A stretch of DNA of 64,000 nt from Lampris incognitus (lineage: Eukaryota > Chordata > Actinopteri > Lampriformes > Lampridae): the NCBI RefSeq assembly GCF_029633865.1, contig NC_079220.1, forward strand, positions 56,264,477 through 56,328,476, written 5' to 3'. The notes under the pieces are model-generated. The model made no database searches. It was not told the DNA's origin and saw only the letters and a program-made list of their open reading frames with translations. This document shows positions 23,798 to 34,235 of the stretch, piece after piece. The number at the start of each line of letters is the position of its first letter. Position 1 is the stretch's first letter. The position numbers and the translations under genes were made by a program.

Positions 23798-24328
23798 TCA
23801 CAAACCTGAAAACAACCTCAGCTTCCTATAACTAGGTGCATCAGATGGGGCCTGGTTACAGCGGTCAACCAGCTTGCTTATGACATTGACTAAATCCGTG
23901 ATCACATCAGATGTAGGAGGCTGGGTGCCCATGACAACAGCCTTAACATCACCCATTGACTTACCCTCCTGCTGTAACAATGCCAACAGCTTGGCCTCAA
24001 ATGCATCCCCTTCAGGGACAGGGTTAGCATACGGCCAACTACTCAGAGCATGAACAGACCAGGGACCCGCTTCACCTACAATTCCCACCTCAGGGGGTAA
24101 AGAAACGGGCTCTAAAGCAGCAGAAGTCTCCACTAGAATGAACATGTGCCTACCAGTCTTGTCACTACGGCAACCACGTATCCGAGTGCGACCCAAAACT
24201 TTGACTGTATCAAGTACACGGCTCACAATATCATTTCCGACATTCGGTGGCACTTTGCTAAGCAAAATAGCACGAGACACATCCACATTCTCCTCACGGC
24301 TCCACTCGACAGCCTGACTGAGCTCCAT
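23798..24328 (-). pseudogene. Gypsy element 2 Gag: PNMA-type N-terminal domain
   Basis: 176 codons, nearly identical to the ORF at 13300-13830 of element 1, with the same TGA after RLFSGL (23798-23800). Gag starts 96 bp inside the LTR edge. Confidence 0.87.
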
Positions 24329-24406
24329 GCTAACTGTCTTAAATCACAACAACAAACAACAATAAACAGTAAACTACCTACTAAAGTTAGTAAAACAGGA
24401 GTATCC

Positions 24407-24423
24407 CAGCGGTGCGTCCAAAA
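24407..24423 (-). promoter_or_regulatory. Candidate primer-binding site of Gypsy element 2
   Basis: Same position and sequence as at 13909-13925 with one substitution (G for C in the middle). It is directly adjacent to the TGTAAC LTR end at 24424. Confidence 0.5.
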
Positions 24424-25735
24424 TGTAACCCCTTCTTCACTGGCGGGCAACACCAAGCACATTTAAACAAGACAACATCCTAATGCTGCCAGTTACTAAA
24501 GTGTTACGAGAAAATCCAATGGCGCAACAGGATCCTGAGTTCTCAGCGGTGGAATGGTGAGCTGGCCGAACCTCCTGTGTACTAGTAGGCTAGTGCCACT
24601 AATGACAATAATAGTGATAAATGATAATAGAAATAATTAACCAAGATAATTATCAATTTAGTAGCGCGGTGCCTCCACTGAGAAAATACTACACTTACCT
24701 AAGGCTAGTGAATGGTGTATCTTCCCAGAATTTAACAAACCTGTGGTTAAGGTAGATCTTATAACCCTGCTGTCTACTGGAGTACGGTACAAGCTTATTA
24801 CCAGCACTCTAAAAGTAAATGAGCTGCCAATACACCCGAAATATAATTAATAATAATAGGATTTATTTGATAATACTGAGAGAGGGGGGGTACCACACGA
24901 GTGCAGTATTGCTGATCAAATAAACATTAATTAAAATTACACAGGGTGTGACAACCATTCACAATAAACAGAAAGAAAGTACCAAAAGAATACAAAAATA
25001 CCCAGCGCTTTCTGTTGGGGCCCGTTGGTGCCCATTAAAGCAGTTCTCTGAGCGCAGGGCAAGGCAGACACCCTACGATGCCCAGGCGACAAGACAAAAG
25101 TGCGTGTGTGTGTGTCAGTATAAGTGGTCTTTTCGGGTTACTCACAACCCTTCGCTCCCACGACCGGGAGGCTGTGTGCAGTCCAGAGGAGGGAAAGGCG
25201 CAGTGCTAGCCGTCGGCTCCCCGGCAGGGCCTCCACCCGCAAGATGGCCACAGGCCGCAACGTTCCGAAAACCCTGGCGACGACAATGGTCCTCCTGTGG
25301 GAAACGAAGCAATCAGACCCAAAACAAACCCCATCAGTAGGCACACGACCGTGGGCCAATCGCAACACTCCTGTCCTCAAATGCGGGCCCAGTGCACGGC
25401 TGTGTACAAAGTCTCCGCGAAACGGACACTCAGACGGGGCCGCAGAGAGAGAAAAAAATGGACCTCTCTCTTTGGAGTCCTCTGCGAAAAGACCAAACTC
25501 CTCCCTTCCCGCGAGGAGATCGACCGTTGCGAACCCCGCGATTTCGCGGGCAAAACAACTCCACACCACATCATTGGCCAACCACAAAATTCAAAACACA
25601 AATACACAGAACAAATACACTCCATTGGTCCACATGTTTGGAAACCACACCAACACGGGAAATGTTTAAGACACAAAGCGTGCTGGTAAATGAAGTACCA
25701 CAAAGTATGTACAGTAGATTTTAGAGGTCCTTACA
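24424..25735 (-). repeat. Gypsy LTR 2 (1312 bp), shared by elements 2 and 3
   Basis: Ends TGTAACCCC and GTCCTTACA as in LTR 1. It is the 5' LTR of element 2 (PBS and gag on its left). It is also the 3' LTR of element 3 (polypurine tract 25736-25749 and 3' coding end on its right). Confidence 0.9.
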
Positions 25736-25963
25736 CTCTCCCCCCACCAAATAAACAGCATGCCCCCATGCTGAGTCACACAGGCATTAAGAGAAGAAAG
25801 AACCCAATAAACAAACAAACAAAAAAACACACACCAACCCCACCAAATAAATAACATGTCCTGCCCATACCAGGTCACATACTTACTAAGGTGAAGAAGG
25901 AAGAAAAGAAAGGAACATAAAGAAATTACCAAAACAACAAACATAGTCTAGCACTCAGAAACT
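25736..25963 (-). other. Polypurine tract and 3' UTR of Gypsy element 3
   Basis: The PPT (minus strand TGGTGGGGGGAGAG) is followed by about 210 bp of AC-rich sequence up to the stop of the pol ORF. This block is absent from element 2, where the PPT joins directly to gaaac next to the Tc1. Confidence 0.75.
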
Positions 25964-27211
25964 AGCTATGGGTGCAATGGCAGGAGTGCATGGCATAAGC
26001 ACAGGTGTGGGTGCGCAGGTGTTGCAACAGGAGTGTGGGCTACACCACCAGGCATGAGGCCGCACTGGCGCCATATGTGATGCGACTACATGGTTCGTAC
26101 CCTGGACTCCTAACTCTCCATACACTAACCTATCAGGAGGTTTCCTCGTCCGTTGAGACCTTCATACTGCAGGTAAGGACTCTGAAGAAACTACATCAGA
26201 GGCATTTGGAAGGGGAGCATCAGAACTATAGTGCTGGGTAACAGGTTCTTCAACCTCCACTATACCGTGTGAGCTGACAGTAGGTTCCATCTCTGCGGGA
26301 ACACTAACCCTCTTACTAGGTGAATGCACTGGACTTGAACCTCTACCCGCAATGGAGACACAAGGCGCTGCGGAGTCTTCTAACTCCATCACAGGCTGCA
26401 CATCCTGGATGTTTACACACAGAGGAGCGTTTTGCACTGCATCCTCAGCATAACAGCCAAACTCAGAATCGCTATTTGAGAAACTGAACCGGTCCTGAGT
26501 TACAGCAGTCGGAACTTCAGGTTCAACGACTCTACGCTTATCCTTAGCTCTTCTACGCCTGACAGCTCTAGGGCTGGGAGCAGGAGTGGTGTCAGCCACA
26601 GGACCCAATCTTACCTCCTGTCCCAAAGGCAAGATGTGGTTACGGTGCATCACTTTCACTGGCCCATCATCCACAGGTTTAAGGCGGTACACAGGAAGAT
26701 CAGCCAGCCGCCCATCCACCACATAAGGACAGGAGCTCCACCGGTCTGCAAGCTTATGCTTCCCTTTCAAACCTAGATTCCGAATAAAAACCCGATCCCC
26801 AGGACTCAGACTATGATAACGGATTTTCTGGTCATAACGCTCCTTGCTGCTCTGGTTCATCCCATCCGCGGAAGCTTGCGCTAGCTGATAAGCAGTTTGC
26901 AACTCCTCTTTCATCTTTGCCACATATTTCATATGTGACGCAGACGACGTGTCATCAGACGAAACACCAAAACAAACGTCTATAGGGAGCTGAGCTTCCC
27001 GACCAAACATCAAGAAAGAGGGTGAGTACCCAGTAGCCTCATTAGGTGTGCAATGTGCTGGCTCCATTTATACTTCTCATGAGACTCCAGAGTACCTAAC
27101 ATATCCAACAGGGTCCTGTTGAATCTCTCAGGTTGAGGATCACCCTGTGGGTGGTAAGGAGATGTCCTAGACTTCTTTACACCCAACATGGACAACATCT
27201 CAGTCACTAGC
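25964..27211 (-). pseudogene. Gypsy element 3: truncated 3' end of pol
   Basis: Matches element 2 from the integrase core to the ORF end without Tc1 insertions. Frame 27207-27010 carries the integrase core end (TSPYHPQGDPQPERFNRTL); frame 27067-26162 carries MFGREAQLPIDVCFG and the tail. Between them about 25 bp are deleted at an aggtgtgca direct repeat, shifting the frame. The element is cut off at about 27211 (cactagcc), within the integrase. Confidence 0.88.
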
Positions 27212-27420
27212 CGGCTAAGTGCTCATAAGGGATGCCGGTTTCAGGGGCCTCTGAATGCCTCTTAAGTGCACCGGTTTACATACAAATAAAAAAATCCTAT
27301 ATGATGGATCCATAACACGTCGAAAATTAACGTGTCGACACGTCGGTTTTGGATGCGTTCCGCGTCATATGACGCGTGGTGGCATCAAATGACGCGCAAC
27401 ACGTCGAAAATTAACGACAC
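27212..27420. other. CpG-dense unique segment with short perfect palindromes
   Basis: No ORF. It contains ACGTGTCGACACGT and CGCGTCATATGACGCG, both perfect palindromes, and a repeated aacacgtcgaaaattaacg at about 27316 and 27399. It lies between the truncated Gypsy element 3 and a truncated Tc1. Confidence 0.6.
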
Positions 27421-28462
27421 GTAAATGGAAGAAGTTTGGATCCACCAGGACTGTGGCCGGCCGCCCAGCCAAACTGAGCAATCGGGGGAGAAGGGCCTTG
27501 GTCAGGGAGGTGACCAAGAACCCGATGGTCACTCTGACAGAGCTCCAGCGTCTCTGTGGAGATGGGAGAACCTTCCAGAAGGACAACCATCTCTGCAGCA
27601 CTCCACCAATCAGGCCTTTATGATAGAGTGGCCAGACGGAAGCTTCTGCTCAGTAAAAGGCACATGACAGCCTGCTTGGAGTTTCCCAGAAAGCACCTAA
27701 AGGACTCTCAGACCATGAGAAACAAGATTCTCTGGTCTGATGAAACCAAGATTGAACTCTTTGGCCTGAATGCCAAACGTCACGTCTGGAGGAAACCAGG
27801 CACCTCTCATCACCTTGCTAATACCATCCCTACAGTGAAGCATGGTGGTGGCAGCATCATGCTGTGGGGATGCTCTTCAGCGGCAGGAACTGGGAGACTA
27901 GTCAGGATCGAGGGAAAGATGAAAGGAGCAAAGTACAGAGAGATCCTTGATGAAAACCTGCTCCAGAGCGCTCAGGACCTCAGACTGGGGCGAAGGCTTA
28001 CCTTTCAACACGACAACGACCCTAAGCACACAGCCAAGACAACGAAGGAGTGGCTTCGGGACAAGTCTGTGAGTGGCCCACCCAGACTTGAACCCCATTG
28101 AACGTCTCTGGAAAGACCTGAAAATAGCTGTGCAGCGACGCTCCCCATCTAACCTTACAGAGCTGGAGAGGATCTGCAGAGAAGAATGGGAGAAATACCC
28201 CAAATATAGGTGTGCCAAGCTTGTAGCTTCATACCCAAGAAGACTTGAGGCTAATCGCTGCCAAGGGTGCCTCAACCAAGTACTGAGCAAAGGGTGTGAA
28301 TACTTATGTACATGCAATATTTCAGTTTTTTATTTTTAATAAACTTGCAAACATTTCTACAAAACCTTTTTCACTTCGTCATTATGGGGTATTGTGTGTA
28401 GATTGATGAGGGGGGAAAAGGGATTTTATCCATTTTGGAATAAAGCTGTAACATAACACAAT
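27421..28462 (+). mobile_element. 5'-truncated Tc1-like transposon, family C
   Basis: Starts inside the transposase and runs through the typical Tc1 3' region (cattatggggtattgtgtg, aataaagctgtaacataac). It is cut before the 3' inverted terminus, at a junction with LINE sequence near 28463. No TA flanks or termini remain, so it is dead. Confidence 0.85.
27556..28339 (+). pseudogene. Tc1 transposase, family C, truncated and frameshifted
   Basis: Frame 27556-28101 shows [12 protein letters not shown] (first Asp) and [16 protein letters not shown] (second Asp). A small deletion near 28065 moves the rest into frame 28073-28339 with [13 protein letters not shown] (Glu). The N-terminal DNA-binding domain is largely missing. 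The protein is closer to salmonid-type Tc1 transposases than to families A or B in this window. Confidence 0.88.
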
Positions 28463-28744
28463 GTGGGGAAAGTGAAGGGGTTTGGAGACAAAGCAAGAGA
28501 GGCAAGATTGAGATGGCTTGGACATGTGTGGAGGAGAGATGCTGGGTATACTGGGAGAAGGATGCTGAATATGGAGCTGCCAGGGAAGAGGAGAAGAGGA
28601 AGGCCAAAGAGGGGGTTTATGGATGTGGTGAGGGAGGACATGCAGGTGGCTGGTGTGACAGAGGAAGACGCAGAAGACAGAAAGAAATGGAAACGGATGA
28701 GCCGCCGTGGCGCCCCCTAACGGGAGCAGCTGAAAGTAGTAGTA
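28463..28744 (+). pseudogene. 3' end of a non-LTR retrotransposon ORF
   Basis: Frame 28463-28720 reads REARLRWLGHVWRRDAGYTGRR then GRRRRGRPKRGFMDVVREDM-like sequence. This is the conserved C-terminus found in several fish LINE groups (RTE/CR1-like). It is followed by gtggcgccccctaacgggagcagctgaaag and a short GTA repeat, a common LINE 3' tail. RT is absent. Confidence 0.7.
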
Positions 28745-28990
28745 GATATCCGAAATAAGGGACAACATTTTTACCTTCAATACTAATCACACGCAAAGTT
28801 TTGCTAAACACACAACTCTCCGAGTCTTTCCAAAATTCAATACAAAATGGACAACTGTAAAACAAATGTGTTATAACTTGTTCAGTTTTGCAGAAAGAAC
28901 GTTTGTCATCCATTTCTAAAAATCTTGAAATACATACATTAGTAGGATATAGGTTATGTAATATTTTCAAAAGCTGTTTACCCCTCACAG
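28745..28990 (-). pseudogene. LINE C-terminal cysteine region (zf-RVT-like) fragment
   Basis: Minus frame about 28988-28745 reads KILHNLYPTNVCISRFLEMDDKRSFCKTEQVITHLFYSCPFCIEFW. The Cys-His-Cys spacing and the surrounding pattern are those of the region downstream of RT in L1/Tx1-type LINEs. It is a short isolated fragment. Confidence 0.6.
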
Positions 28991-29098
28991 TGTATATTTA
29001 TCCATCACAGTATATTTGATCCACCACTGTATATATACCACCACTGTATATATATTTATATTCTTACTTGTCTATAACCAGTTCTCATTATGTATATA

Positions 29099-30679
29099 CA
29101 CTGCTCAAAAAAATAAAGGGAACACCTAAAAAACACAATATAGACCTCGATGAATGAAATATTTCAGCTGAAAATCTTTATTTATTAGACAGAGGAATGT
29201 GTTTAGAGCAAAATAACCTAAGAATGATCAATGGAAATCAAAATCATTAGCCCATTAAGGTCTGGATTCAGAATCATACTCAAAATCAAAGTGGAAAATG
29301 AGAACATAGGCTGATCCAACTTCTGTGGAAATTCTTCAAGACGATTCAAAATGAGGCTCAGTAGTGTGTGTGGCCTCCACGTGCCTGTATGCACTCCCTA
29401 CAACGTCTGGGCATGCTCCTGATGAGACGACGGATGGTCTGCTGAGGGATCTCCTCCCAGACCTGGATCAGGGCATCGGTCAACTCCTGGACAGTCTGTG
29501 GTGCGACATCGCGTTGGCGGATGGTACGAGACATGATGTCCCAGAGGTGCTCGATTGGATTCAGGTCTGGGGAACGTGCAGGCCAGTCCATAGCATCAAT
29601 GCCCTCGACATACAGGAACTGCTGACACACTCTGGCCACATGAGGACGAGCATTGTCATGCATGAGCAGGAACCCAGGGCTCACTGCACCAGCATATGGT
29701 CTGACAATGGGTCTGAGGATCTCATCCCGGTACCTAATGGCAGTCATGGTACCTCTGGCTAGCACGTAGAGGTCTGTGCGGCCCTCCAAGGATATGCCTC
29801 CCCAGACCATCACTGACCCACCGCCAAACCGGTCATGCTGGAGGATGTTGCAGGCAGCAGAACGTTCTCCACAGCGTCTCCAGACTCTCTCACGTCTGTC
29901 ACATGTGTTCAGTGTGAACCTGCTCTCATCTGTGAAGAGCACAGGGCGCCAATGGCGAATCTGCCAACCAAGATGTTCTCTGGCAAAGGTCAATCGGGCT
30001 GCACGGTGTTGGGCTGTGAGCACAGGCCCCAATTGTGGACGTCGGGCCCTCATACCATCCTCATGCATTCTGTTTCTCACTGTTTGAGCAGAAACCTGCA
30101 CATTAGTGGCCTGTTGAAGGTCGTTTTGTAGGGCTCCGGCAGTGCTCCTCCTGTTCCTCCTTGCACAAAGGACCAGATAGCGGTCCTGCTGCGGGGTTGT
30201 TGTCCTCCTGCGGCCCCCTCCACATCTCCTGGTGTGCTGGCCTGTCTCCTGGTACCTCCTCCATGCTCTGGACACTGTGCTGGGAGACACATCAAATCTT
30301 CTTGCCACAGCACGCATTGATGTGCCATCCTGGATGAGCTGCACTACCTGAGGAACTTCTGTAGGTTGCAGATACCGCCTCATGCCACCTCTAGTGGTGA
30401 GGGCACTAGCAAAATGAAAAACTAACCAAAGATCGGCCAGAAAAGATGAGGACAGGCAAATGGTCTGTGGCCACCACCTGCAATTCCATTCCTTTTATAG
30501 GGGTTGTCTTGCAAATTGTCTAATTTCCACCTGGTGGAAATTAGACAATTTAGCAACAGGTGAAATTGATTCACAAATCAGTGTTGCTTCCTAACTGGAC
30601 AGGTTGATATCTCAAAAGTGTGATTGACTTGGAGCTACATTGCATTGCTTATGTGTTCCCTTTATTTTTTTGAGCAGTG
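29099..30679 (-). mobile_element. Tc1-like transposon, family B copy 4 (1581 bp)
   Basis: Flanked by TA at 29097-29098 and 30680-30681; both ends have the canonical terminal C/G. It lies in AT-rich sequence with short repeats of accactgtatata. It has an intact transposase and complete termini, so it is one of the two best candidates for an autonomous copy here. Confidence 0.95.
29358..30383 (-). CDS. Tc1 transposase, family B copy 4, intact frame (341 aa)
   Basis: Full-length DD34E transposase. D152 in LFTDESRF, D243 in [10 protein letters not shown] and E278 in NPIEHLWD are present. Unlike copy 1 it keeps Trp168 (RERVWRR) and Ser190 ([10 protein letters not shown]). Private changes include Pro for Ala in TEVPQVV, Cys for Arg in [10 protein letters not shown] (the hook between the two helix-turn-helix units) and Ser for Gly in AVSPGF. 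Expression would start about 296 bp inside the element. Confidence 0.93.
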   Translation of the reverse strand: MRRYLQPTEVPQVVQLIQDGTSMRAVARRFDVSPSTVSRAWRRYQETGQHTRRCGGGRRRTTTPQQDRYLVLCARRNRRSTAGALQNDLQQATNVQVSAQTVRNRMHEDGMRARRPQLGPVLTAQHRAARLTFAREHLGWQIRHWRPVLFTDESRFTLNTCDRRERVWRRCGERSAACNILQHDRFGGGSVMVWGGISLEGRTDLYVLARGTMTAIRYRDEILRPIVRPYAGAVSPGFLLMHDNARPHVARVCQQFLYVEGIDAMDWPARSPDLNPIEHLWDIMSRTIRQRDVAPQTVQELTDALIQVWEEIPQQTIRRLIRSMPRRCRECIQARGGHTHY

Positions 30680-30681
30680 TA

Positions 30682-31005
30682 CAAACATAAAAAGGCATTT
30701 TTCTAAACCAGTTGTTCTCAAAGTGGGGCTCCCAGCAAAAGGAGGAATGAGTTTAATTTCACTATTATTTCAGCGGCTAGACGTTATAGCCCTATGAGAG
30801 AATGTACACAGTAAAATCCTGAGTGTTTTTTTAATTCTGAGTGTACAAATGGTTCCTTTCGAGTCCATTTGTACAGTCTCGGAGTTAAATTAAAGAGATA
30901 CTTTTATGCCGTTTCTGAGCACATTTTTAACACGGGTAGTTTTAATTAAAACCTAAAGGTAGGTGTGGTTTCATGATTTCATTGCTATTGGCTACTGAAA
31001 TTCAG
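30682..31005. other. No recognisable feature
   Basis: About 320 bp of unique, mixed-composition DNA without ORF, repeat or splice-like structure that I can support. Confidence 0.5.
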
Positions 31006-31432
31006 GGTGGCCTGTGGGTGTGGCTGGTTGTGGCCTGTGGGTGTGGCCTGTGGGTGTGACCGGGTGTGGCATGTGGGTGTGGCCTGTGGGTGTGACCTGT
31101 GGGTGTGGCTGGGTGTGGCCTGTGGGTGTGGCTAGGTGTGGCCTGTGGATATGGCCTGTGGGTGTGACCGGGTGTGGCCTGTGGGTGTGGTCTGTGGGTG
31201 TGGCCTGTGGGTGTGGCTGGGTGTGACCTGTGGGTATGGCTGGGTGTGGCCTGTGGGTGTGGCTAGGTGTGACCTGTGGGTGTGGCCTGTGGGTGGGGCC
31301 TGTGGATGTGGCCTGTGGGTGTGGCCTGTGGGTGTGGCTAGGTGTGACATGTGGGTGTGGCCTGTGGGTGTGGCTAAGCGTGGCATGTGGGTGTGGCCTA
31401 TGGGTGTGGCCTGTGGGTGTGGCTGGGTGGGC
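31006..31432. repeat. GTGGCCTGTGGGTGTGG minisatellite
   Basis: Degenerate tandem array of 12-18-bp variants on the pattern tgtggcctgtgggtgtggc(t/c), G-rich on the plus strand. Long ORFs on both strands here are low-complexity (GCGLWVW and HTHRPHP type) and are not genes. Confidence 0.92.
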
Positions 31433-31499
31433 TAACCCGCTTGCCGCAGAACAACGAGAAATTCACTGGTGACAGCCCCCTTCCTGCTCCGTCATCGCT

Positions 31500-31920
31500 T
31501 TAAAAGAAAACAAATGGCGAGCGACGAGACCGCAGCTTTGAGGTTGAGGATGTGGAAGTCGATTCTCCTGACTCAGCCGGCTGGTCTGAAGCCTGGTCTT
31601 GGGCCATTGTCGGGACGGCGCCTGGCTTCAGCAGCAGCTTCTTCTGATAACCCAAGTCGATGGCATGCATGCTCGTAAACGAGTCCCGTGTGAAGTGCAG
31701 ACTGCACACTTCTCCGCTTTTGGGGAGATCCGCTGCTCGTACGCCGATAGCTTCAAGCCACAGACTCAACGATCCGGGATCTTTCGGCAGGTTAAGAAAG
31801 CTAACGCCCGGCGCGGGGGCTATAGCTCGGGCATCCAGCGACCACGCAACTGAAAGGCCTTGTGTGCTCGGCCTTCTCCACGGCGGTGCGCCGTGACTTG
31901 CCAAATACGTAATATGTCCG
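31500..31920 (-). pseudogene. Broken THAP-type zinc-finger domain
   Basis: Minus strand: SCVVAGCPSYSPRAG, then out of frame by one base to GVSFLNLPKDPGSLSLWLEAIG and VCSLHFTRDSF. The order C-x4-C, F-x-x-P, W, C-x2-H-F is that of a THAP DNA-binding domain. The frameshift near 31803 separates the first Cys pair from the rest. A Ser/Thr tail follows (STSTSSTSKLRSRR). It could be a lost THAP gene exon or the 5' end of a P-element-like transposon. Confidence 0.65.
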
Positions 31921-31935
31921 ATGATACAAGTAACT

Positions 31936-31965
31936 GATAGATAGATAGGTAGGTAGATGGATGGC
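31936..31965. repeat. Short (GATA)n-type microsatellite
   Basis: gatagatagataggtaggtagatggatgg, seven or so imperfect units. Confidence 0.85.
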
Positions 31966-32099
31966 TAGCAATACCGATAATAAAGTAAGCCCTCCTAGCA
32001 AAAGTAAGGAAATTTGTGTTTGGTAGATTAACAATGCTTCTTGGTAATAAATCTTATATCAGGCAGCTGATTGTCAGCACCTGGGGTACCAGAAGCTCA

Positions 32100-33175
32100 A
32101 AACAAGAGTCAATAGCAGCAGCAAAATAAGCTGTTTGGCATTGGCAGAGAAGATTTGGCAGATTTTTCATGGGCGCAGCCCACATACTCAGCTCTGCTGC
32201 TCATCCCACAAATGCATGTTCCTTACACATGTGGCCCCATTTAAAAGGCAAATAGACTGGCTTTCCAACGGTGTAAGATTTATTGCCAAGAAGCATTGTT
32301 ACAACAAAGACATACTCTACCAAACATAAATTTCCTTACTAGGAAAAGGGAGTTTACGTCATTGAAACAGTGGTGGGATTATGGGAAGGTACAGATTAAG
32401 CAGCTTTGTCAGCAGTACACTCTCAATGTCTCTCGTGACATTACCAAATCTATGAGGGCTCTAGAGATTGGACCCTGCAGAATTCTGCAGCTCCACTATT
32501 TCAAAGGAAACCAAGGTTGTGTTGAAGACCTCAAGTCCAAAAAAGCCTTGCTGGCTGACTTGCTGGGTGTTAAGGCACAGCGAACACTGGTCCCTGATGG
32601 ACTCACCTTCAAAGTTTTTCTTCAGCCTAGAAAAGAAGAACGGACAAAGCAGGTTCATCCATGCTCTGAAATCAACAACAGGACACCTTCTGACTACGGC
32701 CAGTGAGATCCAGAAGAGAGCTGTGGCTTTTTATTCTTTTCTGTACAGCAGTGAGCACACTTAGAATGAAGGGGCATTTGATTCCTTCTGCAGTGGGCTG
32801 CCCAGAAACTCAGAGGAGACTAACAAGGAGTTGGAGGGTCCTCTGACTACAGAGGAGCTGTCTACAGCACTACAGAGCATGCAGGGGGGGCTGGGATTGA
32901 TGGACTCCTGCCGGAGTTCGACAAGGCGTTTTGGACTGAACTGTGTGACAACATCACTGAGGTCTTCCCTGAATGTTTTAATGACTCGTTTTCGCCCCAG
33001 AGTTGCAGGAGAGCTGTTCTGACGTTGTTGCCAAAAAGGCGACCTACAAGACATAAAGAACGGCCGTCCGGTCTCTCTTCTGTGTGCGGATTACAAACTG
33101 CTTTCCAGAGTCCTGTCCAACAGACCGAAGATGGTGATAGATCAGGTCATCCATCAGACCCAAGCCTACTGTGCA
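32100..33175 (+). pseudogene. Tx1/L1-type LINE ORF2 fragment
   Basis: Frame 32296-32706 reads NFLTRKREFTSLKQWWDYGKVQIKQLCQQYT and ALLADLLGVKAQRTL; a shift leads to FIHALKSTTGHLLTTASEIQKRAVAFYSFLYSSEHT and LTTEELSTALQSMQGG. This is the segment between endonuclease and RT of fish Tx1-like LINEs. Beyond it, DNA near 33025-33170 still resembles RT start (TLLPKKGDLQDIKN-type, then TDYKLLSKVLSN-type) through further shifts. It is truncated at about 33175, before the RT catalytic motif. Confidence 0.78.
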
Positions 33176-33635
33176 CAGTAAACAATTTCTGCTTATAGGC
33201 CTGTTTGTTTTTTAAAAGTTTAATATTTATAAATATTATTACTTACATGAGAATTTTGGATTAGAATACACGTTATATGTTTTAATTATATTTTTTTGTG
33301 TACAGTCTTTTGGCGCCCCCGCTGATACAATCTCTTTTCTTACCTGTAAAGGGGAATAATAAAGGAAAAAGACAAGACACGATGTCGCTTCCGTCACTTC
33401 CAGTGTTGGAATGGACGAACCAAGGCCGCGTGCTCCCCTCTACCAATAGCCCAGACACAAGCAATCAAGAACCGATCAGTGATTAGCGGAACACTCAAAG
33501 AAACAAACTTTGAAGAAAAGAATACTGTAGAAAGAAATATAAAACAGCAATCGGGGAGATTTTCCCAAAATAACATCAGAAATTAGTTATGTTTTAAGCA
33601 CAGATTATTCTTTTTAGTTGATCACTCTATGCTTA
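33176..33635. other. No recognisable gene
   Basis: AT-rich in the first 120 bp, then ordinary unique sequence. Short ORFs on both strands have no recognisable product. Confidence 0.45.
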
Positions 33636-34235
33636 TGTAACCCTGTGGTTAAATTATAGGCCTTAGATATATTATATTGCACTATTAGATAAGAGTTTGG
33701 CCTATGTTTGTTATTTTGTTTACCTTTTGAATAGGCATACATTATATTGTTGATATTGTTCTGCAATACAGTTGTTTATCAATGTGAAATGCATGTACTT
33801 TTATTGTTGAAAACTTACCATTGTTGTGATTGGTTGGCTGTGGAAAGAATAACTTACCTTGAATGTGATTGGTTGAGAGGGCAGCGGGGAACGTCAGCGC
33901 GAGCAGACTGAACTGGGACAGGAGCTGGGTCACTCGCCCCTTGTGTGAGCCAACGGAGCAGTGTGATGTCGAGCTTTATATGCTATTTAGCGGTGAGAGA
34001 AATGTAATTGAAGTTTAGTGAACAGTTACGTGTGCGGGTGTCTGACCGAGACCCATCCCGGGAAGTGTTGGTGTGAACTGGGGAGACAAACTGACTACTC
34101 GTCAGTCCCATATGTGGACCCAGCGACGTTACGGAGCGAGCTAGCCAGTCGGTGTTCCTTGCTAGCACAGCAAGACGGGCGAATGGACTGGATGCGGGAA
34201 GGGGCTCTCCCCACAGTGAGTCGGGCCGTCTTCTA

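Noticed and set aside
31014-31472. ORFs of 70-99 aa over the G-rich minisatellite
   Set aside because: Pure repeat translation.
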